Shown one piece after another: positions 23,291-32,555 of a stretch of 54,994 nt of DNA (position 1 is its first letter; each line of letters opens with the position of its first letter). Source of the DNA: Candidatus Marithrix sp. Canyon 246. GTDB taxonomy: Bacteria > Pseudomonadota > Gammaproteobacteria > Beggiatoales > Beggiatoaceae. A program made the translations under genes and the position numbers. A model generated the notes under the pieces. It did not search any database and was not told where the DNA came from. It saw only the letters and a program-made list of their open reading frames with translations. Location of the stretch: contig NZ_MCBX01000039.1 in NCBI RefSeq assembly GCF_001723685.1, forward strand, positions 1 to 54,994, read 5' to 3'.

Positions 23291-23415
23291 TGTAGGGTGG
23301 GTAGAGCGAAGCGACACGAAGTTAGCGCAAGCGAAACCCACCGAAATGGTGGCCGAAATGGTGGCCGAAATGGTGGCCGAAATGGTGGGTTTCGCTTCGC
23401 TCTACCCACCCTACA
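23291..23415. mobile_element. MITE-like inverted-repeat element with internal tandem repeats
   Basis: Perfect 23-base ends: 23291-23313 (TGTAGGGTGGGTAGAGCGAA...) and 23393-23415. The middle has 3.8 copies of a 12-base unit GAAATGGTGGCC from 23343. No ORF inside. Its GC-rich core contrasts with the AT-rich surroundings, which suggests transfer. It resembles the TGTAGG-ended hairpins at 32419 and 54887. Confidence 0.65.
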
Positions 23416-23438
23416 TAAACTACATAAACTACATAAAC
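23412..23438. repeat. Three tandem copies of a 9-base unit
   Basis: TACATAAAC is repeated three times (23412-23420, 23421-23429, 23430-23438), followed by a degenerate fourth. It starts in the last bases of the right arm of the inverted repeat, so the expansion grew from the element end. Confidence 0.8.
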
Positions 23439-23452
23439 TAAATAAAAATTCA

Positions 23453-23463
23453 ACCTGTCAGGT
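23453..23463. repeat. Half copy of ACCTGACAGGT palindrome (right)
   Basis: ACCTGTCAGGT, the mate of 23239-23249, directly before the stop of the aminotransferase gene. Confidence 0.6.
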
Positions 23464-23467
23464 TTGA

Positions 23468-24577
23468 CTATATCACAGCCTTTAAAGCTGACAAGCAAAA
23501 TACTATATTTTCAGCACGAGAAGAATGACCCATCAGACCAATACGCCATACTTTTCCTGCCAAAACTCCTAAACCAGCACCTATTTCTAAATTATATTCG
23601 TTTAACAAACGTTTACGTACAGTTAAATCATCAATTCCTTCAGGAATCCAAACAGTATTTAATTGCGGTAATCTATCACCATCTTTCACTACAAACTTAA
23701 TGCCCATAGCTTCTAAACCAGCTTTTAAAGCTTCATGGTTCTTTTGGTGTCTATCCCAAGCATTACTTAAACCTTCTTCTTTTAACATTACTAAAGATTC
23801 ATGCAAAGCATATAAAGAATTGACTGGAGCAGTATGATGATAAGTTCTTTTCCCAGAATCACCCCAATAACCCATGACCAAATTTAAATCTAAAAACCAA
23901 CTAGAAACCTTAGTTTTTCTATTTTTAATTTTGGCAATTGCCTTATCATTAAAACTAACTGGAGATATTCCCGGAGTACAAGAAAGGCATTTTTGTGTAC
24001 CAGAATAAATAGCATCAATATTCCATTCATCAACTTTTAACGGGCTACCAGCTAAAGAAGTAACTGCATCTACTATAGTCAAACAATCATATTTATGAGC
24101 AATCTCACATAAAGTAGCAACATCAGAACTAGCACCAGTCGAAGTTTCTGCATGTACAAAAGCTACGATCTTAGCATCAGAATTAGCTTTAAGAGCATCT
24201 TCTAACTTCTGTGGTGAAACCACTTCGCCCCAATTATCTTCTACAACAACCGCTATACCGCCTAAACGTTCTACGTTCTCCTTCATGCGCATACCAAATA
24301 CGCCATTAATACAGACTATAACCTTATCATTAGGTTCGACTAAATTAACAAAGCAAGTTTCCATACCCGCAGAACCGGGGGCTGATACTGGCATAGTTAA
24401 TTCATTTTCAGTTTGAAAAGCGTATTTTAATAAGGTTTTAACTTCATCCATCATACCGATAAAGGCAGGGTCTAAATGTCCAATAGTTGGTCTAGCCATT
24501 GCTGATAAAATGCGCGGATGTACATCAGATGGTCCCGGACCCATTAAAGTTCTAATTGGTGGATTAAATGATTGCAT
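23468..24577 (-). CDS. Class V aminotransferase, alanine/serine-glyoxylate type
   Basis: 369 residues. The AGT-family features are LMGPGPSDVHPRILSAM at the start, SAPGSAGMETCF near 65-76, PLP partner D170 (TIVDAVTSLAG) and the Schiff-base lysine K196 (YSGTQKCLSC). It uses pyridoxal phosphate to turn glyoxylate into glycine with alanine or serine as donor. Divergent from glcD with 46 bases between, so glyoxylate made by GlcDE would be its substrate. Which donor is used cannot be told from sequence. A cytoplasmic homodimer in the family. Confidence 0.88.
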   Translation of the reverse strand: MQSFNPPIRTLMGPGPSDVHPRILSAMARPTIGHLDPAFIGMMDEVKTLLKYAFQTENELTMPVSAPGSAGMETCFVNLVEPNDKVIVCINGVFGMRMKENVERLGGIAVVVEDNWGEVVSPQKLEDALKANSDAKIVAFVHAETSTGASSDVATLCEIAHKYDCLTIVDAVTSLAGSPLKVDEWNIDAIYSGTQKCLSCTPGISPVSFNDKAIAKIKNRKTKVSSWFLDLNLVMGYWGDSGKRTYHHTAPVNSLYALHESLVMLKEEGLSNAWDRHQKNHEALKAGLEAMGIKFVVKDGDRLPQLNTVWIPEGIDDLTVRKRLLNEYNLEIGAGLGVLAGKVWRIGLMGHSSRAENIVFCLSALKAVI

Positions 24578-24623
24578 GATATTTATAGTTGAGTAAAATA
24601 GTAAAATATAATACTATATTAAT

Positions 24624-26063
24624 ATGCTTAAAGTCATAAATGATTTATTACACAATTTACCTACAGGTATTTTAATTACTGATAAAGAACAATCAGTAGT
24701 TTTTGAATGCGATGGTTTATCAGCTTATCGGCAACTTCCATTAGCAGTAGCTTTGCCAACCAATATTGAACAGATAAAAACGATATTAACAATATGTCGT
24801 AAATATAATACTCCTATAGTAACTCGTGGTGCAGGAACAGGTTTATCTGGTGGGGCTTTACCCTTAGAAAAAGGCATTTTATTGGTATTGTCAAAACTCA
24901 ATAAAATATTAACCATAGATCCTCTACAACGGATTGCAGAAGTAGAAGTTGGAGTACGTAATATTCAAATTAGTCAAGCAGCAGATTGTTATAATTTATA
25001 TTATGCCCCTGATCCTTCTTCACAAATAGCCTGCACAATAGGCGGTAATGTCGCCGAAAATTCAGGTGGGGTGCATTGCTTAAAATATGGTTTAACAGTA
25101 AATAATGTGTTAGCAGTGAAAATTCTGACAATAGAAGGTGAATTATTAGAGTTTAACCAATCTCAGCAAGGGATAGATTTATTAGCTTTAATAAATGGTT
25201 CCGAAGGATTGTTAGGAATAATTATCGAAGTTACGGTTAAATTATTGCCTAAACCACCTAAAGCACAATTAATAATGGCAGGATTTGCTGATATTGTTGA
25301 ATGTGCTAATGCAGTTACCAATATTATTGAACAAGGTATTATTCCTGCCGGCTTAGAAATGATGGATAAATTTGCTATTGAAGCCGCTGAAGCCTTTGTT
25401 AAAATAGGTTATCCATTGGATGCAGAAGCATTATTACTATGTGAATTAGATGGTGATGAAACACAAGTAAGAGTTGATATTGAAAAAGTATCGCAAATAT
25501 TAAAAGCCGCTCAAGCGACTAGCATTACCGTATCAACCAATGAGAAGCATAGATTAGATTTATGGCAAGGGCGTAAATCGGCTTTTCCTGCCATAGGGCG
25601 TTTATCACCTGATTATTATTGTATGGATGGCACGATTCCACGTAATAAATTAGCAGAAGTTTTGGCTAAAATGGCAGAATTATCAGAAATTTATAATTTA
25701 AGAGTAGCCAATGTTTTTCATGCTGGTGATGGTAACTTACATCCTTTAATTTTATATGATGCAAATAAAGAAGGCGAATTAGAAAAAACCGAAGAATTTG
25801 GTCAGAAAATTCTTGAACTTTGTATAGAAGTTGGCGGTACAATTACAGGTGAACATGGAGTTGGGGTAGAAAAACTAGATTCTATGTGTAGTCAATTTAC
25901 TGCTCCAGAACTTGAGACTTTTCATGGAATTAAAAAAGTTTTTGATCAACAAGAATTACTAAATCCCGGTAAAGCAGTTCCTACTTTAAATCGTTGCGCA
26001 GAATTAGGAAAAATGCACGTGCATAATAATCAATTGCCATTTCCAGAATTGGAGCGTTTTTAA
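24624..26063 (+). CDS. glcD: Glycolate oxidase subunit GlcD
   Basis: 479 residues. FAD-binding (PCMH) domain with TPIVTRGAGTGLSGGALP near 60-77 and SSQIACTIGGNVAENSGG near 132-149; FAD-oxidase C-terminal domain with NVFHAGDGNLHPLILYD and GTITGEHGVGVEKL, the conserved His motifs. GlcD is the catalytic flavoprotein that oxidises glycolate to glyoxylate and passes electrons to the quinone pool through GlcE/GlcF. The stop shares a base with the start of glcE (TAATG). Confidence 0.92.
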   Translation: MLKVINDLLHNLPTGILITDKEQSVVFECDGLSAYRQLPLAVALPTNIEQIKTILTICRKYNTPIVTRGAGTGLSGGALPLEKGILLVLSKLNKILTIDPLQRIAEVEVGVRNIQISQAADCYNLYYAPDPSSQIACTIGGNVAENSGGVHCLKYGLTVNNVLAVKILTIEGELLEFNQSQQGIDLLALINGSEGLLGIIIEVTVKLLPKPPKAQLIMAGFADIVECANAVTNIIEQGIIPAGLEMMDKFAIEAAEAFVKIGYPLDAEALLLCELDGDETQVRVDIEKVSQILKAAQATSITVSTNEKHRLDLWQGRKSAFPAIGRLSPDYYCMDGTIPRNKLAEVLAKMAELSEIYNLRVANVFHAGDGNLHPLILYDANKEGELEKTEEFGQKILELCIEVGGTITGEHGVGVEKLDSMCSQFTAPELETFHGIKKVFDQQELLNPGKAVPTLNRCAELGKMHVHNNQLPFPELERF

Positions 26064-26998
26064 TGCTTAATTTACTTAGCGAACAAATTAAAGATAGTAA
26101 AGAACCTTTACAAATTGTTGGCAGAGAAAGTAAACTCAAAACCAGCACTAATAAAAAATTATCTATAGCTGATTATCAAGGCATAGTTTCTTACCAAGCA
26201 AGTGAACTAGTAATTACAGTAAAAGCTGGAACCAGCTTACAAGAATTACAACAAGTTTTAGCCAGTAAAAACCAAATGTTAAGCTTTGAACCGCCAGATT
26301 ATGGCAACTCTAGTATTGGTGGCACTTATGCTTGTGCTTTATCAGGCTCAGCCCAAGCCTTTAGAGGAAGTTTACGAGATTTTGTATTAGGAATTAAAAT
26401 AATAAACGGCGAAGGTAAGATTTTATCATTTGGCGGGCAAATGATGAAAAATGTAGCTGGATATGACGTTGCACGCTTATTAGTTGGTTCTAAAGGCAGT
26501 TTAGCTGTGATAGCAGAAATGAGCTTCAAAGTTTTACCTAAAGTAACTGAAGCCACTTATAGCATAGAAATGTTAGAAGATGATGCCATCATATTAATGA
26601 ATAAATGGGCAGCAACAGCTTTACCATTATCAGCTTGTGCATATTACCAAGGTAAATTTTATTATCGCCTATTTGGCAAACATGACAAACAACAAGCAGA
26701 AGAAGTAGATAATAAAATTTGGCAAACCCTGAATCCCTTTCAAACAACAGAAAAAGAATTTTTATGGCGTGCAAGCGTGCCAAGCACCACCAAAAAAATA
26801 GCGAATACAGTGGCTATAGATTGCTGTGGTAATAGACGCTGGATAGTTTCAGAACATAAACCTGATTTAGCTTATGTAGAGAAATGGGAAAAAGGCTTAG
26901 CAATATCAAAAAGTGTAAAACACCCAGCGCAAATTAAAATTGAACAGGGATTAAAAAAAGTATTTGATCCGCATGGGGTTTATCATAATAAGCTTTGA
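26063..26998 (+). CDS. glcE: Glycolate oxidase subunit GlcE
   Basis: 311 residues, slightly short. A single FAD-binding domain: LSFEPPDYGNSSIGGTYACA, SGSAQAFRGSLRDFVLGI and MKNVAGYDVARLLVGSKG are all GlcE marks. It forms the GlcDEF complex at the membrane. The Fe-S subunit gene glcF, which normally follows, is missing; the next gene is a convergent Rpn nuclease whose end overlaps by sixteen bases. GlcF must be elsewhere, or a different electron acceptor is used. Confidence 0.9.
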   Translation: MLNLLSEQIKDSKEPLQIVGRESKLKTSTNKKLSIADYQGIVSYQASELVITVKAGTSLQELQQVLASKNQMLSFEPPDYGNSSIGGTYACALSGSAQAFRGSLRDFVLGIKIINGEGKILSFGGQMMKNVAGYDVARLLVGSKGSLAVIAEMSFKVLPKVTEATYSIEMLEDDAIILMNKWAATALPLSACAYYQGKFYYRLFGKHDKQQAEEVDNKIWQTLNPFQTTEKEFLWRASVPSTTKKIANTVAIDCCGNRRWIVSEHKPDLAYVEKWEKGLAISKSVKHPAQIKIEQGLKKVFDPHGVYHNKL

Positions 26999-27825
26999 AT
27001 TTCTTCAGCGGTTAAACCGGTAGATTTTATAATGACGTTAATATCAATACCTTGTTGCAATAAATTTTTAGCTACTTTTTTAATGCCCATTTCTTCAGCA
27101 TAATCTATTGCATTTTTATTATCTAATCTGGTTTTCAAGTCCATTTGATAAACAAATTGTTCATCTTTGCTCATTGCTAAAAATTCAGCTAAGTCAAAGG
27201 CTTCTCTTATTAAGTCATCTGTTTTTAAGACTTTAGGAATTTCTGCCAGTTGTTCTAAATGAGTTAAATAGTACAACCACATTTCTAAGTGATTGGATAA
27301 GTCTTTGTCTTGCTTTTTAAATTTGGGTATTTCTAAAAAATAATAACTTAATTTGTCATAAAAAACTTCATTGTTATCATCTTTTAGTTCAACTTTTGTT
27401 AAGTATTTTGTGTCATTTTGATTTTGTTTTAATCTAGCATCTTTGAATGTAAAATCTAGTATTCCTACAAAATAAACTTGCTTTAATTTATAATCCCAAT
27501 CACCATGTTTAGATTGTTCTTGAATGGGGAATGTGGTGTAATAAATACTTCTATCCTTGAAATATTTTTGCTTTGCTCTTTGTAATTCAACTATAAAGTT
27601 GTTATTTTTTTCATCTGTACAATATATGTCATAGATGGTTTTTCTATCGGATGACAGACAACCTAATTTTTCTAAGTTTTTGTATTCAATTGAGACTATT
27701 TTATCTTCAATATCCAATAAGTCATTCAGAAAACTTATAAGGAACTTTCTATTTTCATAGGTTCCAAATATTCGCTTAAAACCAAAATCGGTTAATGGAT
27801 CTATGTATTTATTTTTGATCATCAT
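26983..27825 (-). CDS. Rpn family nuclease (PD-(D/E)XK transposase-like)
   Basis: 280 residues from ATG 27823-27825. N-terminal DPLTDFGFKRIFGTYENRKF is the hallmark of the Rpn/PDDEXK_2 family. The nuclease motif is IYDIYCTDEKNNNFIVELQ (D, then E-x-Q). The C-terminal end (KNLLQQGIDINVIIKSTGLT, then EEIQSLL) is the usual helical tail. Members promote recombination in E. coli and are often taken for transposases; many copies occur in genomes of large sulfur bacteria, from memory. The gene looks whole. Its 3' end overlaps glcE, so insertion next to glcE may have removed glcF. Confidence 0.85.
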   Translation of the reverse strand: MMIKNKYIDPLTDFGFKRIFGTYENRKFLISFLNDLLDIEDKIVSIEYKNLEKLGCLSSDRKTIYDIYCTDEKNNNFIVELQRAKQKYFKDRSIYYTTFPIQEQSKHGDWDYKLKQVYFVGILDFTFKDARLKQNQNDTKYLTKVELKDDNNEVFYDKLSYYFLEIPKFKKQDKDLSNHLEMWLYYLTHLEQLAEIPKVLKTDDLIREAFDLAEFLAMSKDEQFVYQMDLKTRLDNKNAIDYAEEMGIKKVAKNLLQQGIDINVIIKSTGLTAEEIQSLL

Positions 27826-27939
27826 ACACACAATATTATTTCCTATAATTCTTCATGTTCAAATTCATTTTAATTATAACATAAGACTAAATATTGAGTT
27901 TGTTGACTTATCTATATGATTTTGCAAAAAAACAACAGC

Positions 27940-27969
27940 TTGACATGTGAGAATAATATGATTTATAAT
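27940..27969 (+). promoter_or_regulatory. Near-consensus sigma70 promoter
   Basis: TTGACA (27940-27945), spacer 18, TATAAT (27964-27969). Transcription would start near 27976, 36 bases before ATG 28012, which also argues against the longer reading frame from 27916. Confidence 0.75.
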
Positions 27970-28011
27970 AATCACTGTAAAATTATTTATTTGATAATCG
28001 AGATAAAAAAT

Positions 28012-31000
28012 ATGAAACATAAATACCCCCCCCATTTAGAGTGGATATCCTATAAACTACGACTACGAACTTTTCTCAAAGGTTTGTGCTTTAATTTGTT
28101 ATTAGTTTGTTCTTTTAATGCCACCGCGGCATGGAATGTAACCAATGGTCAAGATGCTGATGGTGTTTTGGGACAGCCAGATTTTACTTCTAATACTGTC
28201 AATAATGGTGGAATTAGTGCATCTTCTATGGACAATACAAGAGGAGTTGCAGTTGATCTTAACACTGGTAAGGTGTTTGTTGCGGATGATGATAACAATC
28301 GCGTGTTGCGGTTTTCTGCAACTGATGCGTTTACTAATGGATCCCCTGCTGAAGCCGTATTAGGACAGTCTGATTTTACTAGTAACAGTTCGGCAACAAC
28401 GCAATCCGGTATGAATGGTCCAAGAGGTTTGCTTGTAGATAATAATGGGAATTTATGGGTAGCTGATGGTGGCAATAATCGTGTATTACGTTTTGATAAT
28501 GCCGCTACCAAAACCAATGGTTCTAATGCTGATGGCGTACTTGGTCAAACAGATTTTAGTAGTAATACTGCTAATACCACACAAACTGGTATAGATAATC
28601 CTAAAAGTTTAGCAATAGATAATAATGGTACTCTGTGGGTTGTAGATAATGATAATCATCGTGTTCTGCGTTTTGATAATGCCGTTACCAAAGCTAATGG
28701 TGCTAATGCGGACGGAGTACTTGGACAAGCAGATTTTACTAGTTCCGGATCTGCTACTACGCAAGCTAGTATGAATGCGCCTTATGGAGTGACTGTAGAG
28801 ACTAACGGGACTTTATGGGTGGCAGATAATGATAATCATCGGGTCTTGCGCTTTGACAATGCCGCTGCTAAACCCAATGGAGCCAATGCTGACGGAGTTC
28901 TGGGACAAACAGATTTTACCAGTAGTAATTCAGCCACTTTACAAGATGGTATGGATAATCCCAAAGGGGTGACAGTAGATGCTGCTGGTCGTCTGTATGT
29001 ATTGGATGATGACAATTACCGTATCCTAATCTTTGAAAATGCTGCTAGCAAGGCGAATAGTGCCAATGCCGATTTTGTACTTGGTCAAGCAGACTTTACT
29101 GAAGGTTCTGTAAACCGTGGTGCTAGTGTTGCCGCCAATACTCTGGATTTTGGAAGCAATCCGGGTATTTTCTTTGATAATTTAAAAGGAAGTTTATGGG
29201 TAGCTGATGAAGATAATAATCGGGTATTGCGTTTTAATTTAGCTACTCCAGAAATGAATGTGAAGGGTAATAACACTGATATTGCTGATGGAGACACAAC
29301 TGCCAGCACCAGTGATCATACTGACTTTGGCAGCATTGATATTAGCTCAGGAACGCTGTCACGTATTTTTACCATTGAAAATTTTGAGGCTGTCGCTGGG
29401 TTAAATTTGACTGGTTCACCTAACAAAGTAGTTTTAAGTGGTACTCATGCTAGTGACTTCACAGTAACAGAAGATGCTTTAGCAAATCCCATTACAATTA
29501 ACAATCCACAAAGCTTTACAATCACATTTGACCCTTCAGTAGTAGGAATTCGTACTGCTACTGTTAGTATTGCCAATAATGATTCGGATGAAAATCCTTA
29601 TGATTTTGCAATTCAAGGAACGGGTACAGCGGCTCCAGAAATGGATGTAGAAGGCAATAGTACAAACATTGCTGATGCTGATACTACTCCTAGCACCGAT
29701 GATGACACTGATTTTGGTAGTGTAACAGTTGGTAACAATACCACAAAAACTTTCACAATCAAAAATATTGGTAATGCTGAATTAAATTTGACTGGTTCAC
29801 CAATAGTAAGTGTAACTGGCAGCGGTTTTTCTGTTACTACGCAGCCAAGCTCACCAGTTGCTGTTACAAATGGTGAAACTACTTTTGTGGTAGAATTTAC
29901 TCCTACAACTACAGGTGAAATAACAGGTGAAATCAGTATTGCCAATGATGATAGTGATGAAAATCCATACAACTTTAACATTACTGCTAATGCACTTAAT
30001 GAGACACCAGTAATTTCAGACATAGCTGATCAGACAACTAATGAAGATACAGCCACCGCTGCAATTTATTTTACGATAAGTGATGTTGCAACAGCGGTTG
30101 GTGATTTGACACTAACTGGTAGTTCAAGTAACACCGCCTTGGTATCAGATGCTAATATTATATTTGGTGGTAGTGATGGTAATCGTACTGTTACTGTGAC
30201 TCCGCTTGCCAATCAATCTGGTAGTGCAACAATTACTGTTACTGTATCAGATGGAAGCCTTACAGCAACAGATACTTTTGAATTAACCGTTACTGCTGTT
30301 AATGATACACCAACATCGGCTGATAAGACAGTAACAGTAAATGAAGATGCGACTTATACATTTACTGAAGCAGATTTTGAATTTAGTGATATAGATACCA
30401 GCAACAGTTTGAATAAAATAAAAATAACTCAATTGCCAACTGTTGGAAGTTTACAACTTGACGGTGTTGATGTCACACAAGATCAAATTATTGCTGTAGC
30501 CGACATTAGTAATTTGACATTTACCCCAGCAGCAAATGCTAATGGTAGTAATTATGCCACTTTCCAATTTAAGGTGTTTGATGGTACATCATATAGTGCT
30601 GCCGATTTTACTATGACAATTGATGTTACTGCTGTTAATGATGCACCTTCATTTACCAAAGGTGATGATCAAACAGTTTTTGTAAATGCAGAACAAAACA
30701 TTACTGCTTGGGCAACTAACATTGATGTCGGATCAGAAAATGAATCATCACAAACCCTAAGCTTTACAGTGACTAATAACAATGAAAGCCTATTTTCAGC
30801 ACAACCTGTAATTGACGCTTCAGGTAACTTGACATTTACAGCAAGTGCTGTTGGCAGCGCGGAAGTGACAGTGATATTAAGCGATGGCATAGATACATCA
30901 GTAGCTCAAAGCTTTAATATTACAGTTAATCCACTTCCAGTTTCAACACCAGTAGAACAAACAACACCAGAACCAACAGGTTGCACTCTATCCTCAAACA

Positions 31001-32409
31001 TCAACTGCACCATAAAAAATGAAGGCACTATAACTGATGTCAAAATAGAACCAGAAGGTTCAATTGAAGGCGGAACTCTTGAAGGAGAAATCAAGAATGA
31101 AGGCACTATAAAAAACGTAACTTTAGCAGAAGCTACTAAAATAGAAGGTGGACAAATTGAAGGTAAAATTACTGGTAATCCACAATCTCCAGCAGTATTA
31201 ATCAATGTGAAAATAACTGCTAAAACTGAGTTAAGCCATGTAATACTTGAGAAAAATGTTGAGATACCTAATGATGTTACCTTAAAAGATCTGGAATTAC
31301 GAGGATCATCAGTAAATGGTGGCAAATTAGAAGGAACTATTAGAACTACTAGTTCTGCAACAGTAATTAAAAATGTCTCTTTAGGAGAAAATGCAAAAAT
31401 TATTGGCGGCAAACTAGCAGGAACAATTAGCGGCAATTCTAAAAATCCAGCAATATTGCAACACTTAAAAGTTGAACCACAAACACTATTAACTAATGTT
31501 ACCATTGCAAATGGTGTAGAAATGTCAACTGATGTTAATTTAGCTATTGGCGTGCGTTTCACCAAAACCGAAAATATTCCTGACGGTGTAGATTTAACAC
31601 AAACTTTACCAAGCATAAATTCTAATATTTCTGAAGTTGAACAACCATCACCAGTAGATTTATCAAATGATCCAATTGTTAATGGAATAGGGCTATTAGC
31701 CCAGATCAATAGATTACAACAAATTATTGCAACAAACAATCAAATTGAGCAGAGCAGTAATACTGGTTTTCTAACACTCAAAATAGAAACAACATTTTTT
31801 GCAGTAATTCCTATGAAAGTGCAATCTGTTAAAAGCAAAACTCGTGCAGCTACTGAACAAGCAGTTAAATTAGGTGTTGGGCAAAGAGTGTATTTTATTA
31901 CTAAAGATGGAATCGAAGTAATGGCTAATCCAGCAGTGCAAGATTTGAAGCAATTCAAAGCTGCCTTAGCTAAAGTAAATTTACTAACATTCCAGATTAC
32001 TGAAGAAGGTAATATTAAAATTCCAGTTAGCGAAACAATTTGGTACAGTGCTAGACCAGATTTAGCATCCACAATAGTTGACAAAGACACAGATTCTGGT
32101 TTTATTACCAAAGAAGATGGCAATGTAGCTCTAATCTTTGAAGATGAAAAAGGAGAAAAACGAGAACAAATTCTCTATCCATCTCCAGCAGATATGTCAG
32201 CTCTAGGAAAATTTGATCTAACCCCAAAAGGAATATTGGAATTTGAAATTGATGGTCAAAAATATAAAGGTCGATTAGATTATCAGGTGAAACAAGGAAC
32301 AACAACATCTGAAGGAATAAAAGTAACAGAAATTCCAGATAGTAATGGAGATTTTCTGATTACTTATCCTGATGGAACAGAACAACGATTGTTTGCTTTG
32401 CCTGAATAA
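28012..32409 (+). CDS. Large exported NHL/cadherin-like repeat protein
   Basis: 1,465 residues from ATG 28012. Signal peptide around 17-40 (GLCFNLLLVCSFNATAA). About seven NHL-type repeats to ~410 (units like GVLGQTDF ... LWVADNDNHRVLRFDNA), two Ig-like 'choice-of-anchor' repeats (each starts PEMxVxGNxTxIADxDTT), then cadherin-like repeats to ~980 (VNEDATYTFTEADFEF; LTVTAVNDTP). From ~985 comes a regular beta-rich stretch (IKNEGTITDVKIEPEGSIEG, repeated) like a beta-helix, then a unique C-terminal domain. No LPxTG, T1SS glycine repeats or membrane anchor seen. Likely surface or secreted adhesin-like protein. A C8 tract lies 12 bases after the start codon. Promoter at 27940. Confidence 0.75.
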   Translation: MKHKYPPHLEWISYKLRLRTFLKGLCFNLLLVCSFNATAAWNVTNGQDADGVLGQPDFTSNTVNNGGISASSMDNTRGVAVDLNTGKVFVADDDNNRVLRFSATDAFTNGSPAEAVLGQSDFTSNSSATTQSGMNGPRGLLVDNNGNLWVADGGNNRVLRFDNAATKTNGSNADGVLGQTDFSSNTANTTQTGIDNPKSLAIDNNGTLWVVDNDNHRVLRFDNAVTKANGANADGVLGQADFTSSGSATTQASMNAPYGVTVETNGTLWVADNDNHRVLRFDNAAAKPNGANADGVLGQTDFTSSNSATLQDGMDNPKGVTVDAAGRLYVLDDDNYRILIFENAASKANSANADFVLGQADFTEGSVNRGASVAANTLDFGSNPGIFFDNLKGSLWVADEDNNRVLRFNLATPEMNVKGNNTDIADGDTTASTSDHTDFGSIDISSGTLSRIFTIENFEAVAGLNLTGSPNKVVLSGTHASDFTVTEDALANPITINNPQSFTITFDPSVVGIRTATVSIANNDSDENPYDFAIQGTGTAAPEMDVEGNSTNIADADTTPSTDDDTDFGSVTVGNNTTKTFTIKNIGNAELNLTGSPIVSVTGSGFSVTTQPSSPVAVTNGETTFVVEFTPTTTGEITGEISIANDDSDENPYNFNITANALNETPVISDIADQTTNEDTATAAIYFTISDVATAVGDLTLTGSSSNTALVSDANIIFGGSDGNRTVTVTPLANQSGSATITVTVSDGSLTATDTFELTVTAVNDTPTSADKTVTVNEDATYTFTEADFEFSDIDTSNSLNKIKITQLPTVGSLQLDGVDVTQDQIIAVADISNLTFTPAANANGSNYATFQFKVFDGTSYSAADFTMTIDVTAVNDAPSFTKGDDQTVFVNAEQNITAWATNIDVGSENESSQTLSFTVTNNNESLFSAQPVIDASGNLTFTASAVGSAEVTVILSDGIDTSVAQSFNITVNPLPVSTPVEQTTPEPTGCTLSSNINCTIKNEGTITDVKIEPEGSIEGGTLEGEIKNEGTIKNVTLAEATKIEGGQIEGKITGNPQSPAVLINVKITAKTELSHVILEKNVEIPNDVTLKDLELRGSSVNGGKLEGTIRTTSSATVIKNVSLGENAKIIGGKLAGTISGNSKNPAILQHLKVEPQTLLTNVTIANGVEMSTDVNLAIGVRFTKTENIPDGVDLTQTLPSINSNISEVEQPSPVDLSNDPIVNGIGLLAQINRLQQIIATNNQIEQSSNTGFLTLKIETTFFAVIPMKVQSVKSKTRAATEQAVKLGVGQRVYFITKDGIEVMANPAVQDLKQFKAALAKVNLLTFQITEEGNIKIPVSETIWYSARPDLASTIVDKDTDSGFITKEDGNVALIFEDEKGEKREQILYPSPADMSALGKFDLTPKGILEFEIDGQKYKGRLDYQVKQGTTTSEGIKVTEIPDSNGDFLITYPDGTEQRLFALPE

Positions 32410-32418
32410 TTAGTAACC

Positions 32419-32487
32419 GTAGGGTGTATAAGCGATAGCGTCATACACCAAAAATAGGTGCATGACGCTATCGCTTATGCACCCTAC
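32419..32487. repeat. TGTAGG-type hairpin element
   Basis: Arms from 32419 (GTAGGGTGTATAAGCGATAG...) and up to 32487 (...CTATCGCTTATGCACCCTAC) pair over about 31 bases with few mismatches, loop AAAAATA. It lies between convergent genes and may stop both transcripts. Confidence 0.75.
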
Positions 32488-32555
32488 AAACAAACCAACT
32501 ATTTATTACTTAGTTTCTGTTAATTCTGATTATGACAAAAAACTCTATATAATCA

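Noticed and set aside
23343-23438. CRISPR-like look of the short tandem repeats
   Set aside because: Units of 12 and 9 bases follow each other without spacers and no cas genes are present.
27916-28011. Upstream ATG for the NHL protein
   Set aside because: A consensus promoter lies inside this stretch, and the signal peptide fits the later ATG.
30906-31739. 277-codon minus-strand ORF antisense to the large NHL protein
   Set aside because: Low-complexity Ser/Val/Pro text, no ribosome binding site, and a shadow of the repetitive beta-rich region on the other strand.
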